From Candidatus Halomonas stercoripullorum (GTDB lineage Bacteria > Pseudomonadota > Gammaproteobacteria > Pseudomonadales > Halomonadaceae), in NCBI GenBank assembly GCA_019114645.1, contig DXFC01000124.1, positions 1 through 6,779 on the forward strand: a stretch of DNA of 6,779 nucleotides, read 5' to 3'. Positions 6,551-6,779 of the stretch are shown piece after piece (position 1 is the stretch's first letter; every line of letters starts with the position of its first letter). The notes under the pieces are model-generated. The model was not told the DNA's origin, searched no databases, and saw nothing but the letters and a program-made list of their open reading frames with translations. A program made the position numbers and the translations under genes.

Positions 6551-6579
6551 AGATTAGGCAGCAGCTTACGCATGGTCAA
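6551..6579 (-). promoter_or_regulatory. Candidate sigma-70 promoter for the ttuD-pykA-gntR operon
   Basis: On the transcribed strand, TTGACC (6574-6579, five of six matches to the -35 consensus) is separated by exactly 17 bases from TAATCT (6551-6556), which keeps the key T, A and final T of a -10 box. The predicted start near 6544 would leave a leader of about 170 bases before the ttuD start codon. It is predicted by eye only. Confidence 0.5.
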
Positions 6580-6585
6580 GCTTTT

Positions 6586-6603
6586 TTGGAAAACATTTTC
6601 ATA
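6586..6603 (-). promoter_or_regulatory. Palindromic operator-like site, IclR/AllR type, upstream of the -35 box
   Basis: The plus-strand sequence ttggaaaacattttcata contains perfect arms GAAAA-N2-TTTTC (6589-6600), extended on one side to TTGGAAAA. It is centred about 50 bases upstream of the predicted transcription start and 6 bases above the -35 box. IclR-family repressors, including AllR of the allantoin regulon, recognise palindromes of the TTGGAAAA...TTTTCCAA kind as I recall. The adjoining allA gene makes this plausible. No IclR-family gene is in the window. Confidence 0.4.
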
Positions 6604-6633
6604 TTTACCCGCTCGTGGCATCTAGTCACTATT

Positions 6634-6779
6634 TCACACGGTAATACGCAGCGCCAATGGATACTCGTCGCAGTTATTGCCTTCACCGCCCCGGTCCACC
6701 ACCAGGAATTCTCCTTCACGCTCCAGCACCGACTGGATGGCATGCCAGGTACCGGCGCGATAGTTGACGCCCTGACGCC
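6634..6779 (-). CDS. allA: Ureidoglycolate lyase, AllA family (partial, C-terminal 47 residues)
   Basis: The enzyme splits (S)-ureidoglycolate into glyoxylate and urea (EC 4.3.2.3), the last step of ureide breakdown from purines, in the cytoplasm. Only the C-terminus is present: 47 codons before a TGA at 6634-6636, beginning RQGVNYRAGTWHAIQ and ending LALRITV. The QGVNY-x3-WH core followed by a Phe-Leu-x-Val-Asp-Arg-Gly-Gly strand closely matches the end of E. coli AllA, where the same QGVNY...WH and DRGG elements occur. The family is about 160-170 residues, so roughly 70 percent lies beyond the right edge. The stop is 257 bp upstream of the ttuD ribosome-binding region and start. Its presence anchors the locus to purine or allantoin catabolism and explains the glycerate-processing genes that follow. 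Call confidence is high despite the short fragment. Confidence 0.88.
   Translation of the reverse strand, partial: RQGVNYRAGTWHAIQSVLEREGEFLVVDRGGEGNNCDEYPLALRITV

Noticed and set aside
6364..6621. An 85-codon minus-strand reading frame in the allA-ttuD gap, including internal starts near 6573 and 6510
   Set aside because: There is no ribosome-binding site at its first ATG, it runs through the promoter, hairpin and terminator, its C-terminal half is arbitrary Pro/Arg-rich sequence, and it matches no family. A short leader peptide from the internal ATG at 6510 cannot be excluded but has no support.
6375..6633. Known riboswitch (for example glycine) in the glycerate kinase leader
   Set aside because: I could not find the conserved core of a glycine or other familiar riboswitch, so only hairpin and terminator features are reported.
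1..6779. Mobile element, phage, toxin-antitoxin or defence genes
   Set aside because: No transposase, integrase, terminal repeats, att-like duplication or defence domain was seen. All reading frames with support are metabolic, regulatory or transport genes on one strand.

Overview
The window is a compact, all-minus-strand catabolic locus. GC content is high and the proteins are acidic. The pyruvate kinase closely resembles Escherichia coli PykA. I infer a gammaproteobacterium, plausibly a moderately halophilic one of the Halomonas type; this rests on protein style and gene order, not on a marker gene.

Read in the direction of transcription (right to left), the window opens with the last 47 codons of allA, ureidoglycolate lyase, which releases glyoxylate and urea at the end of purine/allantoin breakdown. 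A 257-bp gap follows. It holds a candidate IclR/AllR-type operator, a candidate sigma-70 promoter, a small hairpin and an intrinsic terminator placed just before the next start codon, an arrangement that suggests attenuation. Next comes a tightly packed run: a type-2 (MOFRL) glycerate 2-kinase, which overlaps the next start by 4 bp; a PykA-type pyruvate kinase; 8 bp later a GntR/FCD regulator; and 3 bp later an exported DUF192 protein.

After a 167-bp gap with two dyad symmetries and possible promoter elements comes a complete periplasmic TRAP solute-binding protein (dctP). A strong intercistronic hairpin separates it from the small permease (dctQ), which overlaps the large permease (dctM) by 11 bp. 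DctM runs off the left edge.

The metabolic logic is that ureidoglycolate yields glyoxylate, glyoxylate is converted (by enzymes not seen here, presumably Gcl and a tartronate semialdehyde reductase) to D-glycerate, the glycerate 2-kinase makes 2-phosphoglycerate, and after enolase the dedicated pyruvate kinase makes pyruvate and ATP. The GntR protein and the TRAP importer probably sense and import a substrate of the same pathway, but neither ligand can be read from the sequence. I see no mobile element, CRISPR array, tRNA or rRNA. Every gene belongs to a known family. The novelty lies mainly in the regulatory leader, the unknown TRAP substrate and the embedded DUF192 gene.
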